This document shows positions 17,501 to 28,284 of a stretch of 64,000 bases of DNA, piece after piece. Every line of letters begins with the position of its first letter. Position 1 is the first letter of the stretch. The notes below the pieces were generated by a model that ran no database searches, had not been told where the DNA came from, and was given only the letters and a program-made list of their open reading frames with translations. Source of the DNA: Episyrphus balteatus (taxonomy: Eukaryota; Arthropoda; Insecta; Diptera; Syrphidae); assembly GCF_945859705.1 (NCBI RefSeq), contig NC_079135.1, positions 26,978,179 to 27,042,178 of the forward strand. Reading direction: 5' to 3'. A program made the position numbers and the translations under genes.

Positions 17501-20500
17501 CAGGTACCGTTAATAACGGTTGAAAAATTTTAATCAAAATCCTTACAGCCGTTTTATAGCAGGTACCTACCTTTATCGCAAGTAAAAAATGTATTTTTAA
17601 ACTGGTATTAACGGTACCGGCCATAAAAGTGTTTTTTTTTTCAGACTCTTTTGTAGTTGAATCAACAGATTTCAACAAATTATTTTTTTTTTCGTGAGGG
17701 TACCTTTTACATCATTGATTTTATTGGACTTATCGCGGATTTTCCCTATTTTCCCAAAAAAAAAAAAAACACCCTTTAACCTAAAATATTTGTATAGACT
17801 TTTTGGGTTCTTGGTTTCTGTTATAAATCAAACATTTTTACCAATTTTAATTGGTGTAACAATTTTTTCCCAGTGTTTGTGGTACTAATTCCGAATTTCA
17901 TCATTTCTTGAAAAAAAAACACCCTTTCACTCAAGATATTTTTTTACTTTTTATAGATTCTTAATTCTTATACCAACCAAAACTATTTCACCAAGTTTTA
18001 AAAATTAATTAAATATAAGTTAGCTGTTATGATACCTTTCTCACACACAACTTAACCTATAAAAAAAAACACCCTTTCACAAAAAATATTTTTAAGAACT
18101 TTATGAATTCATTGGCCCTGTTTTATCTTAAGCCTTCATCCCGAATTTTATCAGTGTAACATGTTTTTCACATGGGTTTCGGTTATATTTTACCTGTTGA
18201 GGTCAAAAAACAAGCACCCTTGTTTTTAATCAGCAATAACTTTTCTTAGAGCAATCGTATTGTATTTATTTGTATGTCATTAGATTCAGCATCATAAAAT
18301 GCTTTAAAAACATGTGTCATATGATGATATTCGACTACAAATTTTTTTTCAGTATATTTTTGACCTTCACCCCCTCCTCTTGTCAGCGAAAAAACACCCT
18401 TCCACCTAACTTTTTTGTATAGACTTTTTTGTCCTTGGTTCTTATCCCAAAAGCAAACTTTGTGCCAAGTTTCATGAGTGTAACAATTTTTTTTTTATTT
18501 CTTGATTTATGTAGGTACTATTTTACCTGTACTATACCTATATCTAGTGTTTTTAAAAATTAGATTAAAAAAAACCTTTTTTTATATTCATTTTTTGTTT
18601 TTGTTTACCATTACTTTTGTTTTTAATGTTGCAAAAATTTTTATAAATGTAGGTATAAGAATTACATTTACGAAAAACGATTTTAACAAATTCTCATGCA
18701 AATATTTCTAAAAATCGCAGTTTGTTTTGTGGTGAAAACATTTTAAGAGTATCTTTTGAATTAAAAAAAATAAAATTCATGCATATATATTAGGGTGAGT
18801 CAAAAAAATCGAATATTTTTTTTCTATACTTCGAAAAATCGATTATGAGCTCTAAATAGGTATATTAATTAGAAGTTCTCTCCTTTGCAGTTTTCCATTT
18901 TAACATCAATCTTTTTAGCAAAATTTCTTTACAGGGCTTATACACTTTTTCGTGTATCTAAGCGTTTAAAAGTTATTCGAGGTCCAAAGTTTGATAAAAT
19001 CATCAAAAATTCGTTTTTGTTCTTAATTTTGTAACAAATTAAAAAATTAGGTATACCTACTAATCAAACAGGCAAGAGATATTCTTGTAAAAAACAGATT
19101 GTTCTACAAACGCCCTTTTTTCTCAATAAATCAGTAGAGCCGAAAAATTTAATACATATCTTGAAAAAGTTGTAGGTATGTATTATTGTATTATATTTTA
19201 GGGAACTAATAAAAAAAAGTCATCCTAATATCACCCCAATATCAATTGTCACCAACGAAACGTTTTCTTGTCACACCCGAAATATTTTCTTGTCACACCC
19301 GAAATATTTTCTTGTCACACCCGTAAAAACATTCATTTGCTTGAGATCTATAAGATGTATAAATCTTTCACGTGTAAATCCTAGAAATCATAGAAATGTT
19401 TTCTTCTTTTTTTTATTTTTGAAAAATCCATTTAATCTTTTAATTTTTAATTTTGTATTCATATTTCTGAAAAACAACTTTTTTGTACTTCTTTTAGAAC
19501 GACCCTTAATCATCCACAACACCAAATTTGACATCCGTCAATGGTTTCTCATAACAAATGTTCAGCCTTTAGTCGTTTGGATGTACAAAGAAAGTTACGT
19601 TCGATTTAGTTCCCAGGAATACAGTCTCAGTAATCATCACGAATCTGTTCATCTCACAAACCATGCAATTCAAAAGAAATACACAAATGGAAAGCGCGAT
19701 AAACGTCTACCAACTGAAAATATGTGGGATTGCTACTCATTTCAAGCTTACCTTCGTCAAATTGGTAAATCGGAAATGTGGGAGGAAAGAATTTATCCTG
19801 GAATGCGAAAAGCTATAATTGGAACGGCTTTAGCTTCGCAGGATAATATTGAAAGAAGACAAAATACATTTGAAGTCTTTGGAGCTGATTTTATGGTCTG
19901 TGAGAATTTCTATCCTTGGCTAATTGAGGTCAATGCAAGTCCAGATTTTGGAGCGACAACAAGTGTCACGGCAAGAATGTGTCCACAATGTTTGGAAGAT
20001 GTTGTTAGAGGTATAGTATTTTTGCATATTTTTCATTTTTGTCATACTTTTGTTTTACAGTTGTAGTTGATCGAAAAAACATGCCCAAAGCCGATACCGG
20101 AAATTTTGAAATGATCTATCGCCAAGTGATTCCTCCTTCGCCAGCCTACATGGGACTCAATCTCTCGATAAAAGGTAAGCAGCTTCTACCAAAGACAGCT
20201 TACCAACAACAAAGAATTCGTCGAGAACGAGCTGCTACTACAATACAATATCGTCGAATTCTTCAATCAACTGCTCAAGTAAATCCACTTAGTGTTCCTG
20301 TGACAAATCTCAAGGAAATGCCAACATTCAATGCAACAGACAATCTGGAAAGGGTCTTGCAAACTCGAGCTTCTAAACGAATTGAAGCTATTTTAGGAAT
20401 CAGTCCAAGAGACAAAGACAAACTTTCCATTCTGAAGGATCAGTTATTGATGAGTTCGAAATACACCAGTCCGCCAAAATATCAAGGCCAAAATAATATT

Positions 20501-20995
20501 GAGGCTTACCGAAATGCTCTTAAATCAGGACCAGTTGCTTCAGTTCAATCTCCAATTACACCAAAAAAACGTCCGAATCTTCGAAGAAATTGTGACCAAC
20601 GACCAATGACCGAAGCAGAAGTCTTTGATCCAAAAAGTTGCTATAGTTTGATAACATCACCAAAAATAGCAGTTAATAATAATCGAAAGAATGAAATTGC
20701 TAATTTACTGTGTTCAAGGTCAGAAGTCCATCAAGGAAGATCACGCAAAAATTCTGTATCAAAAACATCGAAAAAACATCGATTTTTGAGCACTCAAAGT
20801 GTTGTTGCTAAGAAGCAACAAGTTGCTGAAAGAAATACGAAAAAGAGAAAAGCTTCATTGGAATTACCTTCGACAGACATTAAATCATTCCATGCTGTTG
20901 GAAAAGGTTTCCTGGCATGGAAAGCCAATCACAAATTGAATAGAAGTGCACCATTGATAGTTTTAAAGAAGGAGGATAAGACTTCTAGAAGATAA
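14549..20995 (+). CDS. TTLL3-like tubulin glycylase, three exons
   Basis: A tubulin-tyrosine-ligase-like enzyme of the TTLL3/8 branch, which uses ATP to attach glycine to glutamate side chains in tubulin tails, chiefly in axonemes of cilia and sperm. Exons are 14549-15767, 19498-20010 and 20061-20995, all with GT-AG junctions in phase, giving 888 aa. Residues 1-55 are Asn/Gln-rich low complexity. The TTL domain follows, with IWIIKPANKCRGRGIQL (about 362-380), QKYIERPLIIHNTKFDIRQW across the exon 1/2 junction, and FGADFMVCENFYPWLIEVN plus ASPDFGATTS (about 533-562), the ATP- and metal-binding region. The C-terminal third is basic, with an IQ-like RRERAATTIQYRRILQ (about 630-645). The ATG at 14549 is the first in frame. 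A poly(A) signal lies at 21119-21124. In Drosophila this branch both starts and extends glycine chains; which paralogue this is cannot be decided here. Confidence 0.9.
16975..17640. repeat. Interspersed repeat in TTLL3 intron 1
   Basis: Begins with ACTGGGGTCACACGTACTTG, the recurring end of the family also seen at 2000, 23885, 26530 and 40845. It continues through segments rich in AAAATCGTTAGAGCCGTT and GACAGGTACCGTTAATAACG. The right boundary is unclear. Open frames within it are spurious. Confidence 0.55.
17750..18500. repeat. Degenerate tandem repeat in TTLL3 intron 1
   Basis: Four or five diverged units start with an A-run plus ACACCCTTTCAC (near 17757, 17918, 18061 and 18390). Each is followed by a version of TGTATAGACTTTTTGGTTC, then AAGTTTCATGAGTGTAACAA. 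A related single unit lies at about 35880-36060. Unit length is about 150 bp. Confidence 0.65.
18787..19231. mobile_element. MITE with ATATTAGGGTGA ends
   Basis: The left end ATATTAGGGTGAGTC and the right end, reading ATATTAGGATGACT on the opposite strand, form imperfect inverted repeats around about 445 bp without a coding frame. It lies inside intron 1 of the TTLL3-like gene. The target duplication is not clear. Confidence 0.55.
19255..19326. repeat. Three copies of a 23-bp repeat
   Basis: Three tandem copies containing TTTTCTTGTCACACCCG, the second and third fully preceded by GAAATA. They end about 170 bp before the acceptor of TTLL3 exon 2. TCACACCCG also occurs singly near 44741. Confidence 0.8.
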
Positions 20996-21500
20996 CCTGC
21001 CTTAATCAAGCTATACAAAAGATTTCAGTGCTTAAATTGAAAGCTTATATTGTCAATTATTGTTAAGTTTAAAGTAAATTTTGTTAAAAGTCGTTAAAAT
21101 AGTTTAATTGTTTGTTGAAATAAAATTTAAAAAAAAGTTAGACATAATGAATGGTTTTATGTTTTGAGGTAAATTTTTAGCCTTTTCCTCTGACAATTCA
21201 TTCTTAAAGCAAACACCTTTTAAATTGTCTGAAAGAGCACGATCATGTCTTCATATCGCAATAGACTGAAAATACCCAAAATAAAAATGGAAATGTCAAG
21301 ATCAAGTCTTGCTGAATTTAAGTTCGATGAACACCAATACAAAATCACTTACAAAACTGAAATTTCTTAACGATCTGGTGGCAGTGGTGATGGCGTTCAA
21401 CGTGTTTAATAGAAGATTCATGTTTGGAATTTATAATTAGGTAGTTTTGGTACCAACCACACCGTTTCTTCGGTTGACAATGAAGACAGAAGTGAAGAGG
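20996..21500. other. TTLL3 3' UTR and promoter region of cuticle gene 3
   Basis: Holds the TTLL3 poly(A) signal (21119-21124). From about 21240 it holds sequence upstream of cuticle gene 3 that partly matches, inverted, the upstream region of gene 2. No other gene is seen. Confidence 0.6.
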
Positions 21501-21507
21501 TATAAAT
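21501..21507 (+). promoter_or_regulatory. TATA box of cuticle gene 3
   Basis: TATAAATTGATATGAACTG begins here, 93 bp upstream of the ATG. An initiator-like TCATATCACA lies 30 bp downstream at 21531-21540, a fitting start site. Confidence 0.8.
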
Positions 21508-21593
21508 TGATATGAACTGAAGCATTTTAATCATATCACACTTTGCCACCTCTTGGATCATTTCAGTCCGAAAAAAACTCAAAATTAATCAAT

Positions 21594-22072
21594 ATGTTCA
21601 AATACGTAAGTAAACATCACAAATTTCCTTAAGATGTGTTTGTAAAATTAGATTTTTCTTTTAATAGACCGTTGTCATCTTTGCTGTCATCGCTTGCGCA
21701 GTTGCAAAGCCAGCACCAGGACTTCTTGCTGCACCACTCGCATACTCTGCTCCATTGGTAGCTGCCGCTCCAGGAGTTGTTACTGCCACTTCTAGCCAAG
21801 TGATCGCAAGGAATTACAATGGAATTGCAACTGCACCTGTTTACGCCGCTCCAATTGCCAAATATGTTGCCGCTCCAGTTGCTGCTAATCTAGCTGCTGC
21901 TCCACTTCCTTTGGCTGCTGCACCATTGGCTGCTAAGTACGTAGCTTCACCTTATGCTTCTCCATTGGCCTACTCAGCTCCTTTGGCTGCTGCTCCTTTG
22001 GGATATGCTGCTTCATACGGATATGCGTCTCCTTTGAGCTACTCGTATGCTTCAGCTCCTCTTCTGTTGTAA
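21594..22072 (+). CDS. Alanine-rich cuticle protein, gene 3
   Basis: A secreted cuticle protein of 138 aa. Exon 1 (21594-21605) encodes MFKY with a GTAAGT donor. Exon 2 (21668-22072) begins with TVVIFAVIACAVA (signal peptide) and KPAPGLLAAP. The mature chain has VVTATSSQVIARNYNGIAT, YAAPIAKYVAAP, AAPLPLAAAPLAAKYVASP, YASPLAYSAP and AAPLGYAASYGYASP, ending LLL. It differs from gene 4 at only a few residues although the two lie on opposite strands 5 kb apart, so the pair is recent or homogenised. A TATA box sits 93 bp upstream and AATAAA is at 22094-22099. Confidence 0.93.
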
Positions 22073-22099
22073 GAAGGGAAAGATGATAACAAAAATAAA

Positions 22100-22979
22100 T
22101 GAATATGATTGACAAAAACACTAAGTTTTGTTTTTATTGCAATTACTTTCAATTTGTATTCTAATCCATTCAAAATAGAAATTGAAAAAAAAAACCTGGT
22201 TGATAAATCGGTACACACTTTCGGTTCTCTAATTTTTTTTAAAATTTTTGTTTATAATCTGGAGAAAATAAATAATATGAAAATATTTCCAAATACATAG
22301 GTTACAAATTATACATAAAAATAGTGCTCAATGTTAAAAATTATCCTAGGCAAGAAAAAAACAAACAGCCTAAATAAGTTAATAAATTTGAAATTTTGAA
22401 AATTTTAAAAAACTCATTTACAAAGAATAACATTTCTTCATTTTTATCAAAAAACAAAACCGACTTACATGGATCAAAACTGGGTTTTATGGTTTTTCTA
22501 ATAGTTCCAGCTTTCCAATACAAAAAGAATTATCAAAATTGGTTCACTCAGTCCAAACTTATGAGGAAAAAAAAAATACAGACGAATGTAATACCTCTTT
22601 CTTTTTGGAAGTCGGTAACAAAAGACATTTACCTTTTTAGCACTATTATTAACAGAGAAATTATCATTGACATGGGTTTTCTTAAAACTTCGTTACTGAA
22701 AAAAAAATGTTTTTCTTAGAATAATAACCAAGAATCCCCTCTTAAATTTTCCTTAGGTATCTTATTCCGGGAGACCCTGTATATTTTTGTAACACAGTTA
22801 GAGTAAAAGAATAGTCAATATATCGTCAATAGGTGGTATTAGTTATAAATGCGTTAGAGCTAGGTATTTAAAGAAAAAATTTCTTCCGTATTTAGTGACC
22901 TTTCTTTATAAAACAATATGTATCATCTTCGTCGCTATATAAAAAAAAAATTATATGTAAATTGCACATATAATTTTAT
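22100..22979. other. Intergenic between gene 3 and repeat copy C
   Basis: AT-rich with no convincing gene. TTCCGGGAGACCCTGTATA at about 22765-22783 looks like the end of a mariner-type element, but no partner end was found. Confidence 0.45.
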
Positions 22980-23791
22980 GAAGTGAAACCTTAAAAATCA
23001 TTTAAAAAAATCGAAAAAATATAACTTTTTTTATTCCATCACTTTTTTTTATATGACAACCTACAATAAATTTTATACCATCTGAAAGCTTATTGTTTCA
23101 GCTCAAAATATTTATATCGACCATGTCTATACAATATCTACAAAAAGAGCTAGAATTTTGTTAACCCAATTAGTTTTCATAAAAAAAAAAAAACAAATCA
23201 ATCAATCTCTTTTCTCTTCTAACGCCATTAAATCCATTTTTTTAATGACAACCTATAATAAATTTTATATCATTATTATTTCACCTTTTATATGACGCTT
23301 CAATCATATTTCTACCATGCCTACAAAAAAAGTAAGAATTTTTTTAAAGCCAACCATGTCGAAATTTCAAACTGAGATTATGGTACTTCCTCTACTGCTG
23401 GCTGGTCATCGGCAACAAATCTTCACAGGTGTTTTGACTTATTTTTCAAGTTTTTCAATTAAAGAGCACGAACCGTTATATGTGATATATTAAATGAATG
23501 GTAATATTATCAGCATGCGTTATTAAAGTTAAATAAATTTGTTATGTGCTCTAGATCAAATGATATAACGTGTTTAGAAAAAGAACATCTTTTCACCGTT
23601 ATCTCAGAATTTTGAATATGAAATTAATTGAAATTTTGCACAATCATAATTTATTTAATTACCTATCTACTGTATAAATTATCATTTATGTATCTATTAA
23701 AACAAAAAAGTTATGACCAATTGATTTTCACTGTCGCTTTTTCGTTTCATCTTGTTTCAAATCACTACGATACTTAAGAAGTCTTTACTTC
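22980..23791 (-). repeat. GAAGTGAAA-bounded interspersed repeat, copy C (inverted)
   Basis: Same family as copies A and B in the opposite orientation, from GAAGTGAAACCTT at 22980 to the inverted GAAGT-AAA end at 23791. The core (about 23380-23440) is recognisable but diverged, and the roughly 175-bp modules precede it. Confidence 0.72.
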
Positions 23792-23884
23792 AAAAATTCT
23801 GAAAAAAAAAAAAATATCGAGTCGATCTATGACTGTTAATGATTTTTAAAAACAATTTTTTTTATAAAAACAAAAAAAAATAAA

Positions 23885-24625
23885 ATGGACGACTGGGGTC
23901 GCACGTACTTGCTCTTATGATAAAAGTAGCTTTTATGTCAAAGCTTTTTAGGAAAAATATTTTCAATTAATTATAAATTGATTTTATGAGGAGTTTCATA
24001 AGAAATGCAGAAATATGTAAAAAATTTTTAAATTTCTTACGCCATATTTCCGTTACACGTATTTTTTTGTGAAAAACTAAAAACGCAGTTAAGTTAGATT
24101 TACGTACAACATAATCTGTATTAAATTTAATCAAAATCGTTAGAGTAATTTTCGAGAAAATTGTAATAACTCATTAATGGTGTACGGGAAGAGCCGACAT
24201 CCGCGATATAAAAAAAGTTAATGCCATATTTTTTTGAGAAAAACTAAAAACGCAGTTATGTTAGAACTACGTACAGAATTACGTGTGTTAAATTTAATCA
24301 AAATCGTTAGAGCCGTTTTCGAGAAAATTGCAATACCTCGAACACGTTGTATGGGAGGTACATGTTCTAAGCGAGATATTAAAAAACAAAACAAAAAACA
24401 ACCTTGGAAATTACGAAAAAATTATCTGTACCAAATTTCAAGAAAATCCGTCCACCTTTTTAAGCTGCAGCTTCATGTACAGCTTTTTTTGACGACGCAC
24501 AGACTGACGGACGTCATGACGAAAACCACTTTTTCGGACTTCTCCATCATCGTAATGTTAGTTTTGATTAAAACCTCGAATTTTTTTTTGACACGAAACC
24601 AATACTTGCCCTATTGAGCAAGTAA
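23885..24625. repeat. Interspersed repeat with ACTTGCTC/GAGCAAGT ends
   Basis: Starts GACTGGGGTCGCACGTACTT then GCTC, and ends ATTGAGCAAGT, so ACTTGCTC/GAGCAAGT form short inverted termini. Inside is a direct duplication of about 183 bp (two copies of AAAAACTAAAAACGCAGTT, near 24074 and 24238). A GC-rich tail follows (CAGACTGACGGACGTCATGA). The open frame at 24234-24617 is repeat sequence, not a gene. A single copy of the right end occurs near 55505-55540. Confidence 0.6.
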
Positions 24626-24767
24626 AAATGTGTCAACAACTATCATTTGAAATTTTTTTAACAAATTCGTTCGGAGATGTTTTCGAGAAAATTTAAATTT
24701 TCCATAATTTTTATAAGACAGCTATCTTTTTTTTTTTTCGTCCACAAAAATTAAAAATTAAAATCCC

Positions 24768-24960
24768 TCTGGTGAGTCGGTTCCCGAGAGATCACCGAAA
24801 TTAAGCATCATTGACCGCTGTTAGTTGAGAGATGGGGGACCTTTAAACCAACTTGCTATATCTTTATGTATTGTACCTATATGTATAATGTCTTGTGCCG
24901 TAAAAACCAATGGTCTCAGTGTCCAGTGCTGCTGTGTTTCTAGTCATTTAAATTCATATT
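24768..24960 (+). repeat. 5S rRNA-derived SINE or 5S pseudogene
   Basis: TCGGTTC (24777-24783), GATCACCGAAATTAAGCA (24790-24807), GGTTAG-like CTGTTAG, and GATGGGGGACC (24831-24841) match the middle of insect 5S rRNA in order and spacing. This is the stretch that holds the internal pol III promoter. The 5S 5' end is degenerate, and after GGGGGACC the sequence leaves 5S entirely, so it cannot encode a working 5S rRNA. An unrelated tail to about 24960 suggests a SINE3-type element. A lone pseudogene is the alternative. Confidence 0.75.
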
Positions 24961-25179
24961 CGGAGTAAATTTTATGAAATATATGTGATATTTTTATATT
25001 AAGGCCAATTTTTCAATAGTCAGTTAAACAATCATAATTAGTACTTATTTCCCAGATAGAGAAAAAATAAATTTTTCAACAGTCAGATATAGCTTATTCC
25101 TTTAATAAATCAATGAATAAGGCTATCTGCTTTTTTCAGAGACGAATAAAAATTATAAGAATAATCTCAACAAAAATAT

Positions 25180-25775
25180 TGGGCAGGTTCAGAAACGTTA
25201 GGCACTAAATATTTATGTAATGGGCAGGTTCAGAAACGTTAGGGACTCAATATTTAGGTAATTTCTCGGCTTCTGATTGGTCAACTGTCAAAAAAAATCC
25301 TTCCAATTTAGGTAATTTTTTTGGAAAGCTGACTGGAAAGTTAGGCAAGAAATTTTTCCCTAAAAAATTAGGAAAGCTATTTTTGTCAACATGACAGCTG
25401 ATTGTTTTTAATTACAGAATTATGGTAGCAGAATTAAATTTATTTGTGTGAAAAACGAGTAAAAAGTGCATTTTCGGTTATAATTAATATTATTTATTTA
25501 TTAAAGTGAAGTGAAATTTGGTGTCTGCCCATGCGATCTCTAAAATTTTCAAGTTAATTTTGAAATTTGACAATAATGGCATATCCAAACTTATTTAGTC
25601 AATTTACTCAAAATTTCCGTTCTGAAAATGAAGTTACCTAAATATCTAGTCCCTAATATTTAATGAACGTGACCAATTTCTCGGTCTCTGATTGGTCAGC
25701 TGTCAAAAAAAAAAAATCTTTCCAATTTAGGTAAAGTTAGGCAAGAAAATTTTCCCTAAAAATTTAGGAAAGTTT
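25180..25775. repeat. Inverted-repeat element with GGGACT...ATTTAGGTAA ends
   Basis: GGCAGGTTCAGAAACGTTAG occurs twice in tandem, 41 bp apart (25183 and 25224). GGGACTCAATATTTAGGTAA (about 25243-25262) has an inverted partner at about 25634-25656. A segment with CTCGG, TGATTGGTCA and CTGTCAAAAAAAA occurs once inside the pair and again just beyond it (about 25265 and 25680) as a direct duplicate. No coding frame is seen. Confidence 0.6.
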
Positions 25776-25794
25776 TTTCTGTCAATGTCTGTAA

Positions 25795-26555
25795 ACGAAG
25801 CTACAGCCTAAACGGATAGACCGATTGATGTCAAACTTGGTATGTAGCGTTATTTGGCGACTCTCCAGAGGGGTTTTTGGAATTAATTTTTTTGGACCAA
25901 AAATAACGGTACTTGTCATATACCGATTTTAGTAAAATTGAAATATCTCGAAAACGGCTCCAACGATTTTGTTGGATTTTTTTTTTAAATTTTTGTTTTT
26001 TTTTTTTGAAAATCATTATTAACGGTACCTGCCATAGAACCGTTTTTTTTCAAATCCGATTATCTCCGAAACTGCTTATTCGATTTCAACGAAACTTTTT
26101 GTAAAGAAGCATTTATATAATTTTAATATAATACGAAAATAAAATTTTCAAAAAAATAATTTTTGGATTTTTGAAAAATCAAATTTTGGAAAACGTGACA
26201 TTGAATTATTTTGAAATTTTGTTTTTAGATTTTGATTAGTGATTTCTACAAAATGGCATACCAATTTTATTTTAAAATTTTTTTTCCAAAAAATTATTTA
26301 TAAAAAATTAGTTTTTTTAAAAAAGGCTCTAAAGATTTTGAAAATTTGTTTTCTAAAAATGCATCTTAATATATCAATCAAAACTGCATACTTGTTTTGG
26401 AGGGGAATTTGATTTCAGATTTTATTTTTTTTTTAAAACGAATTTTATTTTTTTTTTCCAAATTTCTATACCTATAAAAAGTCTTAACAAATTTAAGCAA
26501 CTTTAACTCTAAGAGCAAGTTCGTGCGACCCAGTCGTGCATTTTTTTTTTTAAGT
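25795..26555 (-). repeat. Interspersed repeat ending in CGACCCAGTCGTGCA
   Basis: The right end is the reverse complement of the GACTGGGTCGCACG terminus seen at 23885. The left part (GCCTAAACGGATAGACCGAT) is probably the other end of a related, longer version. The interior is AT-rich with GGTACCTGCCAT-type segments. The small open frames here are spurious. Confidence 0.5.
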
Positions 26556-27059
26556 TTTCATATTCAAGTAATAGAATTACTTAAATGCTTCTGTAAGTAT
26601 TTAGACTTTTTGTTAAAATCGGCTCAATCCTTACGAAAAATGCAGGAATAATAAAAAAAAAACGATTCTATGGCTGGTAGGCACGTCCAAATATGTTTAT
26701 TTTTTCAGCACAAAAATTTACCACGAAAAAATTATAAACTTCTCTATTTTCGTTTTATATACATATGGCAAGATCCTTAAGTTTTGGTGCAAATTTCAAT
26801 TCCATCCAAAACTTAATTTGTTGCAGACTTTAAATTGATATAGGAATTCCTTGAAATGTTTTGTATACCTACTGCATAGAAGTTTCTACTGATTTTCATG
26901 CTGGTGTGAATTATGACCAAGCTTGTCATCTTTTTTTTGCTATCTTGACTGATGGATAAAAATAATGATCCATATTAATTGAAATATAGAAAAAAAAAAC
27001 AACAAAATTTGTGTTGGAGTCAATCATGTTCATTTATTTTTGTTATCATCTTTCCCGTC
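26556..27059. other. Intergenic downstream of cuticle gene 4
   Basis: No gene is seen. The last 30 bp hold the poly(A) signal of gene 4 (AATAAA read on the minus strand). Confidence 0.5.
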
Positions 27060-27547
27060 TTATAACAGAAGAGGTGCTGAAGCATACGAGTAGCTCAAAG
27101 GAGACGCATATCCGTATGAAGCAGCATATCCTAGAGGGGCAGCAGCCAAAGGTGCTGAGTAGGCCAATGGAGAAGCATAAGGTGAAGCTACGTACTTAGC
27201 AGCCAATGGTGCAGCAGCCAAAGGAAGTGGAGCAGCAGCTAGAGGAGCAGCAACTGGAGCGGCAACATATTTGGCAATTGGAGCAGCAGCGTAAACGGGT
27301 GCAGTTGCAATTCCATTGTAATTCCTTGCGATCACTTGGCTAGAAGTGGCAGTAACAACTCCTGGAGCGGCAGCAACCAATGGAGCTGAGTAGGCAAGTG
27401 GTGCAGCAAGAAGTCCTGGTGCTGGCTTTGCAACTGCGCAAGCGATGACAGCAAAGATGACAACGGTCTATAAAAATACAAAATCCATTATTATTAAGGA
27501 ATCCTTTAGAAAGTCTTGGAATCTGAATAACTTACGTATTTGAACAT
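27060..27547 (-). CDS. Alanine-rich cuticle protein, gene 4
   Basis: A secreted cuticle protein of 139 aa. Exon 1 (27547-27536) encodes MFKY with a GTAAGT donor. Exon 2 (27467-27060) starts after a TAG acceptor with TVVIFAVIACAVA and KPAPGLLAAP. The mature chain is nearly the same as gene 3: VVTATSSQVIARNYNGIAT, YAAAPIAKYVAAP, AAPLPLAAAPLAAKYVASP and AAPLGYAASYGYASP, ending LLL. Relative to gene 3 it has one extra Ala in the YAAAP stretch and AAP in place of AAN. A TATA box lies 93 bp upstream. The upstream region was split by a foldback transposon at 27679, about 40 bp beyond the TATA box, which may have moved enhancers away. Confidence 0.93.
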
Positions 27548-27634
27548 ATTGAAGGGTTTTGGTGTTTTTTCGGACTGAAATGATCCAAGAGATAGCAAAG
27601 TGTGTTATGACTTCTTTACTCCAGTTCATATCAA

Positions 27635-27640
27635 TTTATA
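27635..27640 (-). promoter_or_regulatory. TATA box of cuticle gene 4
   Basis: CTATAAATTGATATGAACTG on the minus strand, about 90 bp upstream of the ATG. It is identical in context to gene 2. Confidence 0.8.
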
Positions 27641-27678
27641 GGTCTTCAATTTGGTCGAACTTGTCATTACTCATTGTC

Positions 27679-28284
27679 GGGAAACCGACGAAGTTACGAA
27701 TACCAGAGTTACGGGGGACAGAGTTACGAGCGTCAAAGTTACGCGAAACCGAAGTTACGAAAAACTAAAGTTACGAATTCTAAAGTTATGTTAAGTTATG
27801 ACATGTGATTTTTGGGTTGCGAGGAACGAAATGGAATTATGGAAATACAAACAAGAGATTAACATTTTTCTCATTGGTCAGAACTAAATGAGTAAAGCGA
27901 AAATGGGTGTTATTTAATCTTGTAAAATTTTGATTGGATAGGTATAGATATACATATATGGTTTTGTTTTTGTGAGAAGATAGCAAAAACGTTGAAATAG
28001 AAAAAAAACATAAGTATACTTATGTAAGTTTGGGGGACATAATTGAAATTAACTTCTTATTTGTCCAACTAATATTGCACCTACGTATCGATATTCTCTT
28101 ATTTATGTTTCCATAATTCCATATCGTTCCTCGCAATTTTTGCCAACCCAAAAATCACATGTCATAACTTAACATAACTTTATAATTCGTAACTCTAGTT
28201 TTTCGTAGCTTCGGTTTCGCGTAACTTTGACGGCCGTAACTCTGTCGCGCGTAACTCTGTTATTCGTAACTCCGTTACCATTTC
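27679..28284. mobile_element. Mutator-like foldback element with a 9-bp target duplication
   Basis: About 606 bp with long inverted arms (roughly 180 bp each). The arms are built of repeated GTTACG-type motifs followed by a shared segment containing AAGTTATGACATGTGATTTT and, further in, CGAGGAACGA. CTCATTGTC flanks both sides (27670-27678 and 28285-28293). Gene 2 has the same upstream region without the insert (TTATTGTCAATCGAACAAAC at about 6121), which confirms the boundaries. Nine-bp duplications with long TIRs are typical of Mutator-like elements. No transposase is present. Confidence 0.85.

Noticed and set aside
24234..24617. 127-aa plus-strand frame
   Set aside because: It lies wholly within an interspersed repeat that has an internal duplication and no known domain.
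24768..24842. Functional 5S rRNA gene
   Set aside because: The 5' third is degenerate and the 3' end after GGGGGACC is unrelated to 5S.
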